Shown piece by piece: positions 6,912 through 14,644 of a stretch of DNA of 21,078 nt. The notes below the pieces were generated by a model. It saw nothing but the letters and a program-made list of their open reading frames with translations, had not been told where the DNA came from and did no database searches. The DNA is taken from the NCBI GenBank assembly GCA_031275595.1, contig JAISOO010000029.1, positions 1 through 21,078 of the forward strand. The letters run 5' to 3'. Source of the DNA: Spirochaetaceae bacterium (GTDB taxonomy: Bacteria; Spirochaetota; Spirochaetia; Treponematales; Breznakiellaceae). A program made the translations under genes and the position numbers. How positions within the stretch are numbered: the stretch's first letter is position 1; every line of letters starts with the position of its first letter.

Positions 6912-7472
6912 TTAGCTTCCGGACATATAATCGGAAACGGCTTTTTGTACCCGGGGACCCAGGTCTAAACCCACCACCTGGATCCGCCACCCGGAAAAGT
7001 CCTGAACCCTGGAGTAGCGCAGGAACTCCCCCGCGGTGTTTCCCCGGGAAGCGCCGCCGGTGGTTCCGGTTACAAGAAGGGTATAGGAAATCCCCTGCCC
7101 GGATTTACTTTTTTCTCGGGCAAGAGCCTCCCGGAGGGCGCCCGCATAATCCGCGGAGGAAGCCCCGGGATTAACGGAACGGAGCAGTTCCTTGACGGTT
7201 TCCTTCTGGGCGGTCCCGTTTAAGGATTCGGAAAAAACCAACTTCGCCTTTTCCGCGGCAATCCAAACGGTAAGATTGTCCCCCTCTTGAAGCATCTTAT
7301 CAATTATATTTTCATTAATCCAGGCCGCCGCGCTGGTTTTCCCGTTTTTTATACCCTCGGAACCGTCAAAAATCAAATATACGGTAATCGGCGTGGTCCG
7401 CCGGTCCTCGGCGGCCCTCAAACCGGGAAAGAACAAAAGTAACAAAAATATACCCATCACCGTTTTTTTCAT
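6912..7472 (-). CDS. Secreted vWFA-like protein (Tp0750-like)
   Basis: The 186-aa protein has a typical signal peptide (MKKTVMGIFLLLLFFPGLRA, cleavage near residue 20-21). A small von Willebrand factor A-like domain follows. VYLIFDGSEGIKNG occupies the place of the MIDAS DxSxS motif but reads D-G-S-E-G, so metal binding is uncertain. SSADYAGALREAL corresponds to the helix after the second metal-binding loop, and SYTLLVTGTTGG to the fourth strand. In T. pallidum the vWFA-type Tp0750 is co-transcribed with Tp0751 and reported to degrade clot and matrix proteins; synteny suggests this is its relative. The family call is mine from motifs and position. The RBS is weak (GAGG ten bases upstream of the ATG). 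Confidence 0.75.
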   Translation of the reverse strand: MKKTVMGIFLLLLFFPGLRAAEDRRTTPITVYLIFDGSEGIKNGKTSAAAWINENIIDKMLQEGDNLTVWIAAEKAKLVFSESLNGTAQKETVKELLRSVNPGASSADYAGALREALAREKSKSGQGISYTLLVTGTTGGASRGNTAGEFLRYSRVQDFSGWRIQVVGLDLGPRVQKAVSDYMSGS

Positions 7473-7526
7473 AATAGAACCTCATAATAAGCCATTTTTC
7501 CCCCAAAAGTAAAGATGAAAACATCT

Positions 7527-7563
7527 GAGGCTGTTCCAAATTTCAGTTTTTTGGAACAGCTTC
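7527..7563. repeat. Hairpin-family repeat in the 5' leader of the vWFA-like gene
   Basis: GCTGTTCCAAA (7530-7540) and TTTGGAACAGC (7550-7560) form a perfect 11-bp stem, extendable with GAG/TTC through a G-U pair. It lies just downstream of the predicted start site of the minus-strand gene. Confidence 0.8.
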
Positions 7564-7583
7564 TTACTTCATTTCCTTGTTAT

Positions 7584-7613
7584 AGTATAATAGACAAGCT
7601 CGGGCAATTCCAA
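7584..7613 (-). promoter_or_regulatory. Sigma-70 promoter for the vWFA-pallilysin pair, with palindrome over the -10
   Basis: On the minus strand TTGGAA (7613-7608), an 18-bp spacer and TATACT (7589-7584) form a good promoter. CTTGT (7576-7580) and ACAAG (7594-7598) are a 5-bp inverted repeat flanking the -10, a possible operator. Confidence 0.6.
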
Positions 7614-7898
7614 AATCCGGCGGGCCGGGGGCGTGACGGAAAAGGGACGTTCCATACCCCGGCTTTGTCCGGACGCCTGGAAGAAGGCCTTCGTGTAAGA
7701 TTTTAGGAAAGGGCTGTCGGCCCCGGAATCCGCGGCAAAAAATATCGAATTTCGAGGGAACCTTCCGGACAAGCGGCCCCCGGTCCGTTTTTGCAGATAA
7801 ATCCGCGGCGGTTTTACCCCAAAAACGATTTTTTTAGGTTTCTTTCAACATATTTTTCCATAAAAACGTAAAAAGGACTTTACATTTTTATAGAAAGA

Positions 7899-7927
7899 TT
7901 GATAATATGAATATACTATTATATGAT
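7899..7927 (+). promoter_or_regulatory. Sigma-70 promoter of cfpA
   Basis: TTGATA (7899-7904), a 17-bp spacer and TATGAT (7922-7927) lie in a strongly AT-rich stretch and would give a leader of about 32 bases. An overlapping alternative is TTTACA (7879-7884), 18 bp, TAATAT (7903-7908). The remaining intergenic DNA (7620-7870) holds a weak hairpin (CGTTTTTG 7786-7793 with CAAAAACG 7820-7827, then T7) and a possible degenerate long-repeat copy near 7737-7778. Confidence 0.8.
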
Positions 7928-7966
7928 AAGATTTGAGTTTGAACTATATTTGTAAGGAGCCAAACT

Positions 7967-10036
7967 ATGGGTGCTATAGACCTGCCTAAAAGTCCTAATG
8001 TATTCCATCCTGAGAAACCGAGTGCCGTCGGTTCGCGGAATTCTTTAGCCCAGGAATACCGGGATCAGCAGAATGAAGTTAATCAACTTCTGGAGGAAGA
8101 GACCAACAAGGTTATTCATCATCTGACCGCTAAATTGCCCAAGGATGTGCTGGAACGTCTGGATGTAATGGGCGGGTTAAAAGAGAAGTTGTATAATTAT
8201 TTCAACCAAAATTACCAGAATATGTTCAACCGTTATATGGTAACAACGGAAGACGAAATGGTAAAGAAGATCCGCAACTATATCGATAAGGAGGAAACCA
8301 AGGTTCTCTCCCGGTACACCCCCAAGGAAGTGGCGGATCTTTTGGACCAGGTCGGCGGCGCGGATAAGTTTAACACCGGTGAAATAGAGAAATCCATGGT
8401 CAATATGTACGGCCATCTGCAGGGACATATCCAGCGGGGGGTCAATGACCTGGAAAACCTGACCAACAGTCTTTTGCGGCAAAAAACCGATACCGGCGCG
8501 TTTATCCGGGGTGAAAACGCCTATTCTATCGTCAAATGCGCCTTTAAAGACAATGTTCTCAAGCCCAAGACCGTTACCGATGTCAAATTGTCGGTTAATA
8601 TCCTGGATTCCGAGCTTATCAGCCCCATTTTCCACTACCAGGTGACGGTGGAATACCTTATCAAGGATCTGATTTCCAAACATCTGATTGATAATATCGA
8701 TAAGGAAATTGAAAGACTCAAGGATGAACGGATAGATCAGGGGCTTGAGGAATTTTCGGACAGCGAAATTATCTTCAATAAAATCGGCAAGGTCGAGAAC
8801 TACACCGACGACAAGGCGGATGATCCTAAGTCAAAACGGTACACCATCATCGCCAAGGCTTTGTTTGAACGGATCACGGACCTTCGGGCGGAAATAGATC
8901 CCGAGAATTTTGATCAGCAGAATGTGCGGGAAAACATGAAAAAGATCGTGGATATCGAAAACATCCGGAACCGGGGCTTTAATACGGCGATCAATTCCAT
9001 AACTTCCATCCTGGATACCTCTAAGATGGGGTATCAGTACATCGAGAACCTCAAAAACGCCCGGGAACTTACGATTCGGGAGTATGAGGATACCGATGTT
9101 ACCCATCTGCCCGATGAACGGTACCAGGTGAGGATGCGGTATTATGACAACGCCCAGCTCATTGAGGAACGCAAGGCCTATGATGTACAGGTAAAGAGTT
9201 TTGAGACCGAAGTACTCCATGCCTGGGATCTGCTGGAAGTGATCTATCAGGGGGCAAAGCCCCTTTTCAAAATCGCGGACTTTGATGATCTGGCAAAGAA
9301 AAACAAAAACCAAATCCGCAAGACCATAAAAGACAAAAGCCGGGAGCCTTTATACGAGGATATTGCCAAGGTTTGGGACGAAATTTCCTTTGTGCGTCCC
9401 GCGGAAACCGAAGTGGAACGGATGAATCGTACCTATATCTATGAAAAAGACCGGATTCGGCAGCGGATTATTCTGATGCGTCAACGGCTGAAGAAAATGT
9501 ACGATTATCAATACCCCATTGAACGGCGGGTTATGGAAGAGCGGCTTGATTTCCTGGAGCGGGAATATTACCGGTTTGAATATATGATTAATCCCTACCA
9601 TATCCAGCCTGGATTGCTTTTGGATGTGGATATAACCTCCATTAAGCGGAAAAAGGCGACCCTGGATGCTATGGCGAATGTTTTGAACGAATTCCTCCAT
9701 GGGGTTTCCAAAGGATTCCAGGATGCCGCCTTTGCGTCCTTCAGCCGCCGCCGCTCCACGGTCCGGGAAGACATCAATCAGTCTTTCTCAGACGCCTCTT
9801 CCGGGGAAAGTTCCGTTTCTCCCACGGGGGGGATCGCGCCCGGTCAGGCATATTTGGATATGCTGAATACCGACAGCCCGGAAAGCGTCTCCTCGAGCCG
9901 GACGCCGGCCTTGGAAGCGCCCCCCAAACGGGGCAGGGGCAGGGCTAAGGCAGGGGTGGTAGACGCGAAACCCGCCAAACGGGGAGCCGAAAAAAAGACC
10001 CCCGGCCGCCGGGGCAGGGCGCTGAGACAGCTCTAA
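7967..10036 (+). CDS. cfpA: Cytoplasmic filament protein A
   Basis: The 689-aa protein is close in length to T. pallidum CfpA (about 678 aa). I recognise the family from its highly charged, helical composition, its N-terminal region ([18 protein letters not shown]) and its context. CfpA builds the ribbon of cytoplasmic filaments under the inner membrane of treponemes; loss in T. denticola impairs cell division. There is no signal peptide and no membrane segment. Long helical segments rich in Lys, Glu, Arg and Tyr run to about residue 610. The last 75 residues differ sharply: Ser/Pro/Gly-rich, then very basic ([22 protein letters not shown]), probably disordered. The ATG has AAGGAG eight bases upstream and a strong AT-rich promoter. 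An intrinsic terminator follows, as expected for an abundant structural protein transcribed partly alone. Confidence 0.93.
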   Translation: MGAIDLPKSPNVFHPEKPSAVGSRNSLAQEYRDQQNEVNQLLEEETNKVIHHLTAKLPKDVLERLDVMGGLKEKLYNYFNQNYQNMFNRYMVTTEDEMVKKIRNYIDKEETKVLSRYTPKEVADLLDQVGGADKFNTGEIEKSMVNMYGHLQGHIQRGVNDLENLTNSLLRQKTDTGAFIRGENAYSIVKCAFKDNVLKPKTVTDVKLSVNILDSELISPIFHYQVTVEYLIKDLISKHLIDNIDKEIERLKDERIDQGLEEFSDSEIIFNKIGKVENYTDDKADDPKSKRYTIIAKALFERITDLRAEIDPENFDQQNVRENMKKIVDIENIRNRGFNTAINSITSILDTSKMGYQYIENLKNARELTIREYEDTDVTHLPDERYQVRMRYYDNAQLIEERKAYDVQVKSFETEVLHAWDLLEVIYQGAKPLFKIADFDDLAKKNKNQIRKTIKDKSREPLYEDIAKVWDEISFVRPAETEVERMNRTYIYEKDRIRQRIILMRQRLKKMYDYQYPIERRVMEERLDFLEREYYRFEYMINPYHIQPGLLLDVDITSIKRKKATLDAMANVLNEFLHGVSKGFQDAAFASFSRRRSTVREDINQSFSDASSGESSVSPTGGIAPGQAYLDMLNTDSPESVSSSRTPALEAPPKRGRGRAKAGVVDAKPAKRGAEKKTPGRRGRALRQL

Positions 10037-10061
10037 TCGTTGGTATTGATAGTAGTGAACC

Positions 10062-10087
10062 AAAACGCCCCGTGACAGGGGCGTTTT
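10062..10087 (+). terminator. Intrinsic terminator after cfpA
   Basis: AAAACGCCCC and GGGGCGTTTT form a 10-bp stem around a GTGACA loop, with five T residues at the end. It lies 26 bp after the cfpA stop and only 15 bp before the next start, so read-through likely gives lower expression of the downstream genes. Confidence 0.85.
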
Positions 10088-10102
10088 TCGGAGGTGTGGA
10101 AA

Positions 10103-11128
10103 ATGGCTCAAGCTTTGTCCAACTTAGAGGTTCTTTCTAGCCGGGCGGGATTTAATGCCGCGGTACGTCATATCAACAACACCATCCATATCGCCGATGC
10201 CATAAAAAATCGTAATATGGGCGATCTTTTGTTTGAGGATGACCCTGAGGTGTTGAGCGGGGAGGCGATTGCCCTGCTCTTACGGATGCTTCTGGTGGAC
10301 AAACTGGGATATCAAGCCCGATCTTCCAACTTGGTCTCTGCGGTTGCCGATCCGGCTGCTCTGGCGGAGGAATTTGCCCGGTGGTCGGCGGTGGACCTTT
10401 TGGCCGTTTACCACCATCCTGAGTTGGGCTTATTGGCCGCCAATCCTAAAGACCCGGCTCAATTAACTGCCTGGGGAGGCCTGAAAAGATGGGAGCTTTT
10501 GGTAGTTTACGCGGGAGGCGCCGGGAACGGGACTGACGAACTTTGCCGAAAGGCGGCCGGGATTGCCCTGGACCTTTTTGAGGGAACGAAAACAAAAATT
10601 ACCCCGGAACTGTACCGGGGGGAATTTACGGTAAAAAAGCCGAAGAAGGCCGCCCCCATAGGCTCCGTCAAGGGGGAGCGAAAGCGGAACAAGATACCCC
10701 CGGGAACGGCCCGAAAAAAATCCGTTCCCCCCGCCGTCCCGGCGGCGAATCAGGCCGAACGGCCGGTCTTTACCATGGATCCGGTTGTTAAGGGGCCGAT
10801 CCGCATGACCCCCCGGTATTCGGTGGTAGTCCGGAATGAGCTTTTCCACAACGGAAACGTGGAAGCATGGAAACGGATCATCGCCAGTTATAACACCAAA
10901 TATCCTGAACTCCAGGTATACATCTATTATGACGGGGAACGGATCCAGGACATTAACGCCCTCTTTAAATGGGGAAAGGTTAAGCACGGCAGTTCCATCC
11001 AATTTTCCGTGGCGGGAGCCGACATCAAGGATGTGGCCAAATTACAGCGCTATTTACTTCAGGGCGCGAGTCCTCAGTTTGAAGCTTTTCTTCGCGGATC
11101 GGTGACTACTGTTTTAAAGTTATTTTAA
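10103..11128 (+). CDS. TP0747-like protein with a C-terminal HPr-like domain
   Basis: The ATG at 10103 is chosen: GGAGG lies eight bases upstream, whereas the upstream GTG (10094) sits on the Shine-Dalgarno itself. The 341-aa product has an alpha-helical N-terminal domain (about 1-165), a Pro/Ala/Lys-rich basic linker (about 175-225) and a compact C-terminal domain (about 238-320). By eye that last domain aligns along its length with HPr: YSVVVRN strand, FHNGNVEAW where HPr has IHARPATVL, VYIYYDGERI for the central strand, HGSSIQFSVAGAD for KGAEITISASGAD, then a final helix. His249 falls on HPr His15, but the following Arg and Pro are absent. I infer an HPr fold with possible phosphorylation. 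It lies between cfpA and a PPDK homologue, the order I recall for T. pallidum TP0748-TP0746. The N-terminal domain is unrecognised. Confidence 0.8.
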   Translation: MAQALSNLEVLSSRAGFNAAVRHINNTIHIADAIKNRNMGDLLFEDDPEVLSGEAIALLLRMLLVDKLGYQARSSNLVSAVADPAALAEEFARWSAVDLLAVYHHPELGLLAANPKDPAQLTAWGGLKRWELLVVYAGGAGNGTDELCRKAAGIALDLFEGTKTKITPELYRGEFTVKKPKKAAPIGSVKGERKRNKIPPGTARKKSVPPAVPAANQAERPVFTMDPVVKGPIRMTPRYSVVVRNELFHNGNVEAWKRIIASYNTKYPELQVYIYYDGERIQDINALFKWGKVKHGSSIQFSVAGADIKDVAKLQRYLLQGASPQFEAFLRGSVTTVLKLF

Positions 11129-11130
11129 TG

Positions 11131-11167
11131 GAGGCTGTTCCAAAACTTCAGTTTTTGGAACAGCCTC
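11131..11167. repeat. Hairpin-family repeat after the HPr-like gene
   Basis: GAGGCTGTTCCAAAA and TTTTGGAACAGCCTC form a perfect 15-bp stem with a 7-base loop, starting 3 bp after the preceding stop codon. This is the clearest family member. It could act as a 3'-end stabiliser or weak terminator, though only short T-runs occur and they lie inside the stem. Confidence 0.9.
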
Positions 11168-11175
11168 TTACCCCT

Positions 11176-11232
11176 GGAGAAAATTGCGTAAGCCCTAAGT
11201 GCTAAACTTATACGTAATGAGCAATTTTCTCC
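11176..11232. repeat. 12-bp inverted repeat enclosing 33 bp
   Basis: GGAGAAAATTGC (11176-11187) is exactly repeated inverted at 11221-11232. The enclosed sequence contains CTAAGT and ACTTAT, a possible inner pairing, and a TATACG that could be a weak -10. It is sandwiched between two hairpin-family repeats. Confidence 0.7.
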
Positions 11233-11235
11233 TCA

Positions 11236-11272
11236 AGCCGGTTCCAAAACCAATCGGGTTTTGGAACCGGCT
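11236..11272. repeat. Hairpin-family repeat before ppdK
   Basis: AGCCGGTTCCAAAACC and GGTTTTGGAACCGGCT form a perfect 16-bp stem with loop AATCG. Relative to the copy at 11131 both arms carry matching changes (CTG/CAG to CCGG/CCGG). It ends 40 bp before the ppdK start. Confidence 0.9.
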
Positions 11273-11311
11273 CAATGGGAATCCCCTTTGTTTGCAAAAA
11301 AGGAAGACCGT

Positions 11312-13975
11312 ATGGATAAGAGGATTCATTTTTTTAGTCAGAAAGAAGGGGTTTCTTCAAAAATTGCCCCGGAGCTGCTGGGAATTCGGGGGAGACAGGC
11401 TAATGAATTCGCCGAATTAGGTTTTCCCATACTGCCCGGCTTTATTTTGGATACCACCATTGCCTCCGACTTAGGTTCCACGGATATCAAAAAAGAGGTA
11501 AGGCTCCTGCTTGATAGATGTTCCGAAATCGTGGGGAAAATTTATGGGGATCCTGAAAACCCGATGCTCCTTAAAATCGTGGTGTCCTCCAACTTGGCGG
11601 TTTCCGATTATCCGGTTTTGCATAATTTCGGCCTGGTTAAACCGGTTGCCGCCGGGTTCACCCGATGGGTGGGAGAGAGCTTTGCGTCCCATGAGGTGTT
11701 ATTCCTCCTCCGGGGGATGCTGGGGATCGAGAAACGGCTTAAGGAACTTGCGGGCCCTCCCGGCGAGGGGGAGAAGATTGCCGCCCGGCTTGAGGAATTG
11801 GACCGACTTATCCGGGAGAATCATCCGGCCAAAAGCGCGGAAGCCTGCATGGATGAGTATGCCGAATTTTTTCCCGGCGGTTTTTTTGAAGATGCCGAGG
11901 GGCAGCTCTTTATCGCCCTGGAGGAAATTTCCAGATTGTTGGCGGTGGATGATCAGAACGATCGGGATACGGCTCTTTTGATCCAGCCCATGGTTTATGG
12001 AAATTACGGAAAAGATTCCTATTCCGGCGGATTTTTCAGCCGGAACGCGGTAACCGGGGAAAAAAAGCTTCAGGGAGAATTCCATCGGGAAAAATTTAAT
12101 GAATTCGACGGTAACGGCGAGGACATTCAAACCATAGCTCCCCGGTATTTAAAGGAACTGGAACATATCGCCTGGACCCTGGAAGATAAATTTAAGGAAA
12201 TCCGTCAGATCCGGTTTACTATCGAGAATAAAAAGCTTTGGCTTATAGAACAACGGCCGGTGGATCAGAAATCGACCCAGGCGGATATCAGACTGCTCAT
12301 GGACCTGGCTAAACGTAATATTGTGGATAAGGCCTACGTGGTCAAGGCCCTGGAACCTATCCGGCTCAATGAGATTCTCCGTCCCACGATCGATACCGCC
12401 GGGGTGAAGGGCCTTAAAAAGTGGAGCGGCGGTATCGCCGGCGCCCCCGGAGCGGCCATAGGCAGGGCCTATTTTAGCACCGAGGGGCTCCTGGAGGCGC
12501 ATAAACTGGCCAAACAAAAAGGGGAAGATTCCCGGTTTATCCTGGTTTTACCCGCTTCCTTTGCGGAGGATGTCAAGGCCATTGAGGTATCCACCGGGGT
12601 CCTCACCACCGAAGGGGGATATTCCGCCCATGCTTCGGTGGTGGCCCGCCAATACGGCAAGGTATCCCTGGTGGCGCCGTCTATGAAGATTCGGGGTAAA
12701 AAAGGGGTCATGGGGAATATCGGTTTTTCCGAAGGGGATTATATTACGCTGAATGTACCTTCTTATGGGGAGCCTTCAGTATACCAGGGCGCCGCGTCAG
12801 TAATCGAGCCCAAGCCCGCCGAATCGGGGTTGTTTGAGTTTATTGCCATGGCCAAGGACTTTTTAAAGGATTTTCATGTCCGGGTAAACGCGGAAAACCC
12901 CCAGGATGTGGTTTTAGCCCGGTCCTTTGGCGCCGACGGGATAGGGCTCTGTAGAACCGAACATATGTTTTTCCATGCCGAACGGATCAACGTGTTTCGG
13001 GATATGATCTTTGCCGATTCCGAAGGGGAAAGGAAAAAGGCCCTGAATAAGCTCCGGACCATGCAGCGGGATGATTTTTACCGTATCTTCAAGGCTATGG
13101 AGGGGAAGGAAGTAACCATCCGGCTTTTGGACGCCCCCTTCCATGAATTTATGCCCCATAACCGGGATGAGCTTAAGACGTATTTAAACTATCTGGAGAA
13201 AAGCAAGAAACAAAAGGTTTCCGAGGGGGAGGTACGCGCCCGGATTGAGGCCCTGGATGAATTTAACCCGATGCTGGGACATCGGGGCTGCCGTATCGCG
13301 GTTTCATATCCTGAAATTTATGCCATGCAGGTCAGGGCCATCTTTGACGCCGTCTATCGGCTCCGGGACGAAAAGGTCGCGGTATATCCTGAAATTATGG
13401 TCCCCATTGTCATGAACGCGTCGGAGTTAAAACTTATTGCCTATGGAAAAAAGATCGAGGGGGGCGATTATACGGGTATTGTGGAGGTGGAAGAGACCCT
13501 GAGGGAAGAGAAGAAGGTTAAGCCGGCGCCCTATAGGATCGGTACCATGATTGAACTCCCCGCCGCCGCCCTGGGGGCCGCCGATATTGCCAAATACGGC
13601 TGTTTTTTCAGTTTTGGTACCAATGATCTGACCCAGACCACCCTGGGGATATCCCGGGATGACTTTACCGGGTTTATGCCCGATTACACCCGTTTTGACC
13701 TTATTACCGGGAACCCCTTCAGTGTGCTGGACCCCCGGGTGAAAGAGCTTATTACCCTGGCGGTAGAGCGGGGGCGGCTTACCCGGCCCGACCTGGTATG
13801 CGGTCTCTGCGGCGAACATGGGGCTCATCCCGGAAATATCCGGTTCTGTATGGAAGCGGGGCTTGATTATGTGTCCTGTTCTCCCTATTCGGTACCCATC
13901 GCCATCCTGGCGGCGGCCCAGGAGGAAATCAAAAAAGCCGAACAGGGGGAAGGGACGGCAAACGGCCGGGCATGA
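11312..13975 (+). CDS. ppdK: Pyruvate phosphate dikinase homologue with altered ATP-grasp site
   Basis: ATG 11312 has AAGGAAG six bases upstream; extending to TTG 11261 would run into a hairpin repeat. PPDK interconverts PEP, AMP and PPi with pyruvate, ATP and Pi through a swivelling phospho-histidine. The 887-aa protein has the family length and order. The swivel domain has GGYSAHASVVAR with His440. The C-terminal PEP domain keeps GIGLCRTEH (Arg548), IRLLDAPFHEF (Arg604), GTMIE (Glu748), GTNDLTQ (Asn771, Asp772) and GLCGEHG (Cys833). Against C. symbiosum PPDK recalled from memory, the N-terminal ATP-grasp shows Lys22 to Arg, Arg92 to Val in LLKIVVSS, loss of the MPGMMD loop, and Gln335 to Glu in LIEQR. 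PEP/pyruvate chemistry looks intact and nucleotide chemistry doubtful. Clustering with an HPr-like protein suggests an enzyme I-like use (inference). The Ala replacing Arg in ELPAAAL is also unusual. Confidence 0.9.
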   Translation: MDKRIHFFSQKEGVSSKIAPELLGIRGRQANEFAELGFPILPGFILDTTIASDLGSTDIKKEVRLLLDRCSEIVGKIYGDPENPMLLKIVVSSNLAVSDYPVLHNFGLVKPVAAGFTRWVGESFASHEVLFLLRGMLGIEKRLKELAGPPGEGEKIAARLEELDRLIRENHPAKSAEACMDEYAEFFPGGFFEDAEGQLFIALEEISRLLAVDDQNDRDTALLIQPMVYGNYGKDSYSGGFFSRNAVTGEKKLQGEFHREKFNEFDGNGEDIQTIAPRYLKELEHIAWTLEDKFKEIRQIRFTIENKKLWLIEQRPVDQKSTQADIRLLMDLAKRNIVDKAYVVKALEPIRLNEILRPTIDTAGVKGLKKWSGGIAGAPGAAIGRAYFSTEGLLEAHKLAKQKGEDSRFILVLPASFAEDVKAIEVSTGVLTTEGGYSAHASVVARQYGKVSLVAPSMKIRGKKGVMGNIGFSEGDYITLNVPSYGEPSVYQGAASVIEPKPAESGLFEFIAMAKDFLKDFHVRVNAENPQDVVLARSFGADGIGLCRTEHMFFHAERINVFRDMIFADSEGERKKALNKLRTMQRDDFYRIFKAMEGKEVTIRLLDAPFHEFMPHNRDELKTYLNYLEKSKKQKVSEGEVRARIEALDEFNPMLGHRGCRIAVSYPEIYAMQVRAIFDAVYRLRDEKVAVYPEIMVPIVMNASELKLIAYGKKIEGGDYTGIVEVEETLREEKKVKPAPYRIGTMIELPAAALGAADIAKYGCFFSFGTNDLTQTTLGISRDDFTGFMPDYTRFDLITGNPFSVLDPRVKELITLAVERGRLTRPDLVCGLCGEHGAHPGNIRFCMEAGLDYVSCSPYSVPIAILAAAQEEIKKAEQGEGTANGRA

Positions 13976-14029
13976 CCGGCGCCCAAGCCCCCTTCTTAAC
14001 AGGTAATCATGCCAGCCTGGGTCAAGGTT

Positions 14030-14046
14030 AGCCCCGATGCGGGGCT
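14030..14046. terminator. Short hairpin between convergent genes
   Basis: AGCCCC and GGGGCT form a 6-bp stem around GATGC, overlapping the stop of the minus-strand gene. There is no T-run on either strand, so terminator activity is uncertain. The 69-bp gap after ppdK holds nothing else. Confidence 0.4.
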
Positions 14047-14605
14047 ATGCGTATTCTCCCCTAAAATTCATGGTGGCTTCGACAATTTCCACCACCCGGG
14101 TAGCGCTTTTTTTTGCGTCCGCCTGGGGAATTCCCGCCTCCCGGTTAAAGGTCTTTTCAAAAAATTGCCGGAGGGTAGCGAAAAGATCCGGACGGTTGTA
14201 AAACACCAAGGAAAAATTGACCCCCGAAGGCTTTAAGATGGTGAATGAAGAAAAGGATACGATAGGCTGTTTGGCTATCATGATTTTGCTCTGATTTTTG
14301 GCGGTGATCTGCTCCAATTCGCTAAACCGGAGGGGAATTTGCTCGGTATTGCTGCGTACATAGGGTTCTATGGCCTTATTAGGATAGCTTGCCGGTTCTA
14401 TCAGGATATGCATTTTTTTGCCGTTTGTCTGAAAAGTCAATCCCGTGTCGCTCAGATAAATGGACTTTACCCCTGAATACGAAACAATTTCATAAATGGA
14501 ATAAGCGGAGCTGCTGTTGAAAAAAGAAGAGATTATATACCCTTCATCTTTTGGTAATTGATCCTGACGATAGGCATCGAACAAATCCATCGCCTTTACT
14601 GCCAT
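14045..14605 (-). CDS. Conserved-looking hypothetical protein, 186 aa
   Basis: The ATG has GAAGGAGG about seven bases upstream, an excellent ribosome binding site, and a strong promoter lies about 80 bp upstream, so this is surely expressed. No signal peptide or membrane helix is visible. The chain alternates predicted beta strands (YIISSFFNSSSAYSIYEIV, GVKSIYLSDTGLTFQ, KMHILIEP) with a middle helix and a second strand-rich half (KIMIAKQPIVSFSSFTIL, GVNFSLVFYNRP). A C-terminal Lys/Ala helix ends VEIVEATMNFRGEYA. I recognise no family and no catalytic motif. The fold may be a small alpha/beta cytoplasmic domain. It is a single-gene unit convergent with ppdK and downstream of the pta-TPR operon on the same strand. 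T. pallidum has a hypothetical gene next to its pta/TPR pair, possibly the counterpart. Confidence 0.85.
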   Translation of the reverse strand: MAVKAMDLFDAYRQDQLPKDEGYIISSFFNSSSAYSIYEIVSYSGVKSIYLSDTGLTFQTNGKKMHILIEPASYPNKAIEPYVRSNTEQIPLRFSELEQITAKNQSKIMIAKQPIVSFSSFTILKPSGVNFSLVFYNRPDLFATLRQFFEKTFNREAGIPQADAKKSATRVVEIVEATMNFRGEYA

Positions 14606-14644
14606 AGTTTGCCTCCTTCATCGATGGACGATGAACTCATATAA

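Noticed and set aside
11261..11311. Upstream TTG start for the PPDK homologue.
   Set aside because: The TTG lies inside the arm of a 16-bp hairpin repeat; ATG 11312 has a proper RBS and matches the family N-terminus.
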